Shown here piece by piece: positions 62,892-64,000 of a DNA stretch of 64,000 nt; within the stretch, counting starts at the first letter, position 1; every line of letters starts with the position of its first letter. The translations under genes and the position numbers were made by a program. Under the pieces are notes generated by a model that saw only the letters and a program-made list of their open reading frames with translations, made no database searches and was not told the origin of the DNA. The stretch is from positions 4,340,001 to 4,404,000 of the forward strand of contig NZ_CP040695.2 of NCBI RefSeq assembly GCF_005954645.2. Reading direction: 5' to 3'. This DNA is from Nocardioides sp. S-1144. GTDB taxonomy: Bacteria; Actinomycetota; Actinomycetes; Propionibacteriales; Nocardioidaceae.

Positions 62892-63016
62892 CTCATCGCT
62901 CGTCTCGGCGCGCCGGCCCTGCCGGCACGATTCATCAGGGTACGCAGGCGCTGGGGAGGCGTCCCAAAGCCGAGCGTCGCCCGGCGTCCGTCCTCCTCGG
63001 CCGGCCCCACCCGCGC

Positions 63017-63075
63017 AATTGCCGCAGATCGCTCAGCTCGTCGCCGCGAAACTGGCCAGATCGCGGCAATTGCAC
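63017..63075. repeat. Long-loop inverted repeat GCAATTGCCGC
   Basis: GCAATTGCCGC (63017-63027) and GCGGCAATTGC (63065-63075) are 11-bp arms separated by 37 nt; GATC follows each arm. It lies between the PBP and DUF559 genes and may be a dispersed palindromic element or a terminator. Confidence 0.6.
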
Positions 63076-63141
63076 TGCTCCGGCCAGTCTCGGGAACCGC
63101 AGGGGCGAGCGGCCGTCCCCGCTCGGTCGACCGGGTCCGCG

Positions 63142-64000
63142 TCAGCCCGGGAAGTGCTCGCGCCAGGTCTCGTCGATCGCCGGGACGCCGTCCATCCCGC
63201 GCTCGACCAGCAGGCGGCGGATGCGCTCCAGCGTGCGCGCGGGGGATCGGAAGACCCCCTCGGCGGTGACCACCAGGATCCGGTAACCCTCGTCGTCGAG
63301 CTCCTCACGTCGATCGAGGTCGCCCTGCCACTGCCTGGTGTCGAAGGCGTGCTGCCGCCCGTCGTACTCGATGACGAGGCGGATGCCGGGGTAGTACAGG
63401 TCGAACCGGCGGCGCAGCGTCCCGTCCTCCCAGAAGGTCCGGTGGTCGACCACCGGCTCGGGCAGCCCCGCCAGCACGATCAACATCCGCACCCGCGTCT
63501 CCATCGGCGAGTCGACCCCGGCCCGGACGAACAGCGCCGCGGCCAGCGCCCGCCTGCGGTGGTAGTCGGTGCTGACCTGGCACGCCCGCACGAGCTGCGC
63601 CGGCCCCATCCGGCCCCGGCGCACGATCGCGTCGCCCAGGACCACGAGGTCGACCAGACCCAGGTGGCCGGCGCAGTCGATGAAGGTGGCAACCGGATCG
63701 GTCACCCGCACCCCCTGCGCCAGGACGACCCGACGGCGCCGCGTGGTGACGTGTGACTTGATCTCCCGGCGGAAGCGGCGGTCCTTCGGCCGGAAGACGG
63801 TGACGTGGGCGAATCCCGGGTCGGGCACCGGCAGCCCGAGCAGGATCGCGGCGGAGCCGTGGCTGGCGCAGGCGTCGGCCGGGTGGATCAGCAGCGCCGC
63901 CTTGATGAGGGTCGTCGGGCCGATGGCCGAGGCCAGCACGTGGACCCCCGGCATCACCTCGGCGAAGCGCTTCTGCCGCACCATCCGCCGCGGGTAGCCC
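63142..64000 (-). CDS. DUF559-type protein (AbiEi-like N-terminus and PD-(D/E)XK-like C-terminus), clipped at the right edge
   Basis: About 286 residues are visible and the frame is still open at 64000. The residues before ATG 63984 (GYPRR) read on smoothly, so the real start is probably beyond the edge. ADACASHGSAAILLGLPVPD and KDRRFRREIKSHVTTRRR, then VRVTDPVATFIDCAGHLGLV, match AbiEi-antitoxin-like proteins of actinobacteria. The end (LRRRFDLYYPGIRLVIEYDG, RQHAFDTRQWQGDLDRREEL) is the DUF559 nuclease-like domain with Asp and Glu in the expected places. No partner toxin gene is visible. Function unknown. Confidence 0.8.
   Translation of the reverse strand, partial: GYPRRMVRQKRFAEVMPGVHVLASAIGPTTLIKAALLIHPADACASHGSAAILLGLPVPDPGFAHVTVFRPKDRRFRREIKSHVTTRRRRVVLAQGVRVTDPVATFIDCAGHLGLVDLVVLGDAIVRRGRMGPAQLVRACQVSTDYHRRRALAAALFVRAGVDSPMETRVRMLIVLAGLPEPVVDHRTFWEDGTLRRRFDLYYPGIRLVIEYDGRQHAFDTRQWQGDLDRREELDDEGYRILVVTAEGVFRSPARTLERIRRLLVERGMDGVPAIDETWREHFPG

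Noticed and set aside
1..64000. CRISPR arrays, tRNA or rRNA genes, prophage
   Set aside because: No regular spacer-repeat arrays, cloverleaf-like sequences, rRNA segments, integrases or structural phage genes were seen on either strand.

Overview
The window comes from a very high-GC actinobacterium. The order rpsF-ssb-rpsR-rplI-dnaB, a class A PBP with a long Pro-rich tail, a FemAB-type transferase, PadR/HAAS, IclR and ROK regulators, an Acr3-type ars operon and many GTG starts with 1-8 nt overlaps fit the Nocardioidaceae; Nocardioides is my best guess, not a proof. I saw no rRNA, tRNA, CRISPR array, transposase or phage gene.

Left part (1-10.7 kb): a clipped gene, an IclR regulator, a small ABM-fold monooxygenase-like protein, a large protein of unknown function, a PadR/HAAS pair, the AzlCD amino-acid exporter, and a sugar block of two ROK regulators around a xylulokinase. 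Then come two giant secreted proteins (10.7-25.8 kb, about 2,220 and 2,780 residues). Both contain a PQQ-type sugar dehydrogenase propeller, PKD and CBM6-like modules and concanavalin-type modules. One adds a ThuA domain. The other adds a DUF1080 (3-keto-glycoside hydrolase-type) domain, a cupredoxin and a copper-only SOD-like domain. Next (26-32.4 kb) are a Gfo/Idh/MocA dehydrogenase, a ribose-type ABC importer and a TIM-barrel sugar isomerase, so 10.7-32.4 kb reads as a system for oxidising and importing a sugar or sugar derivative.

From 39.5 down to 32.5 kb, seven overlapping genes form a complete actinobacterial ebo-type cluster (Ino1-like cyclase, EboC prenyltransferase, TIM-barrel epimerase, EboA, EboB, EboE, EboF). 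It has a clear promoter, a leader hairpin and an operator-like site. A similar TGTGA-N6-TCACA site lies at three other start regions (the clipped first gene, the copper-bearing secreted dehydrogenase and the ABC importer), suggesting one shared regulator.

Right part: GNAT, SDR/TetR, an MFS pump, a ClpX-type zinc-finger regulator with a periodic operator, the divergent arsI / arsR-acr3-arsC arsenic locus, dnaB with a DnaA-box cluster upstream, a MATE pump, rplI-rpsR-ssb-rpsF, an FHA/trypsin-like membrane protease, an endonuclease IV-like enzyme, FemX with an alanine-racemase-like partner, a polyprenol-sugar transferase-like membrane protein, the class A PBP and a DUF559-type protein clipped at the edge. 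Three minus-strand genes (secreted dehydrogenase, ABC ATPase, small lipoprotein) each look like they lack exactly one base, so either real mutations or uncorrected sequencing deletions are present.
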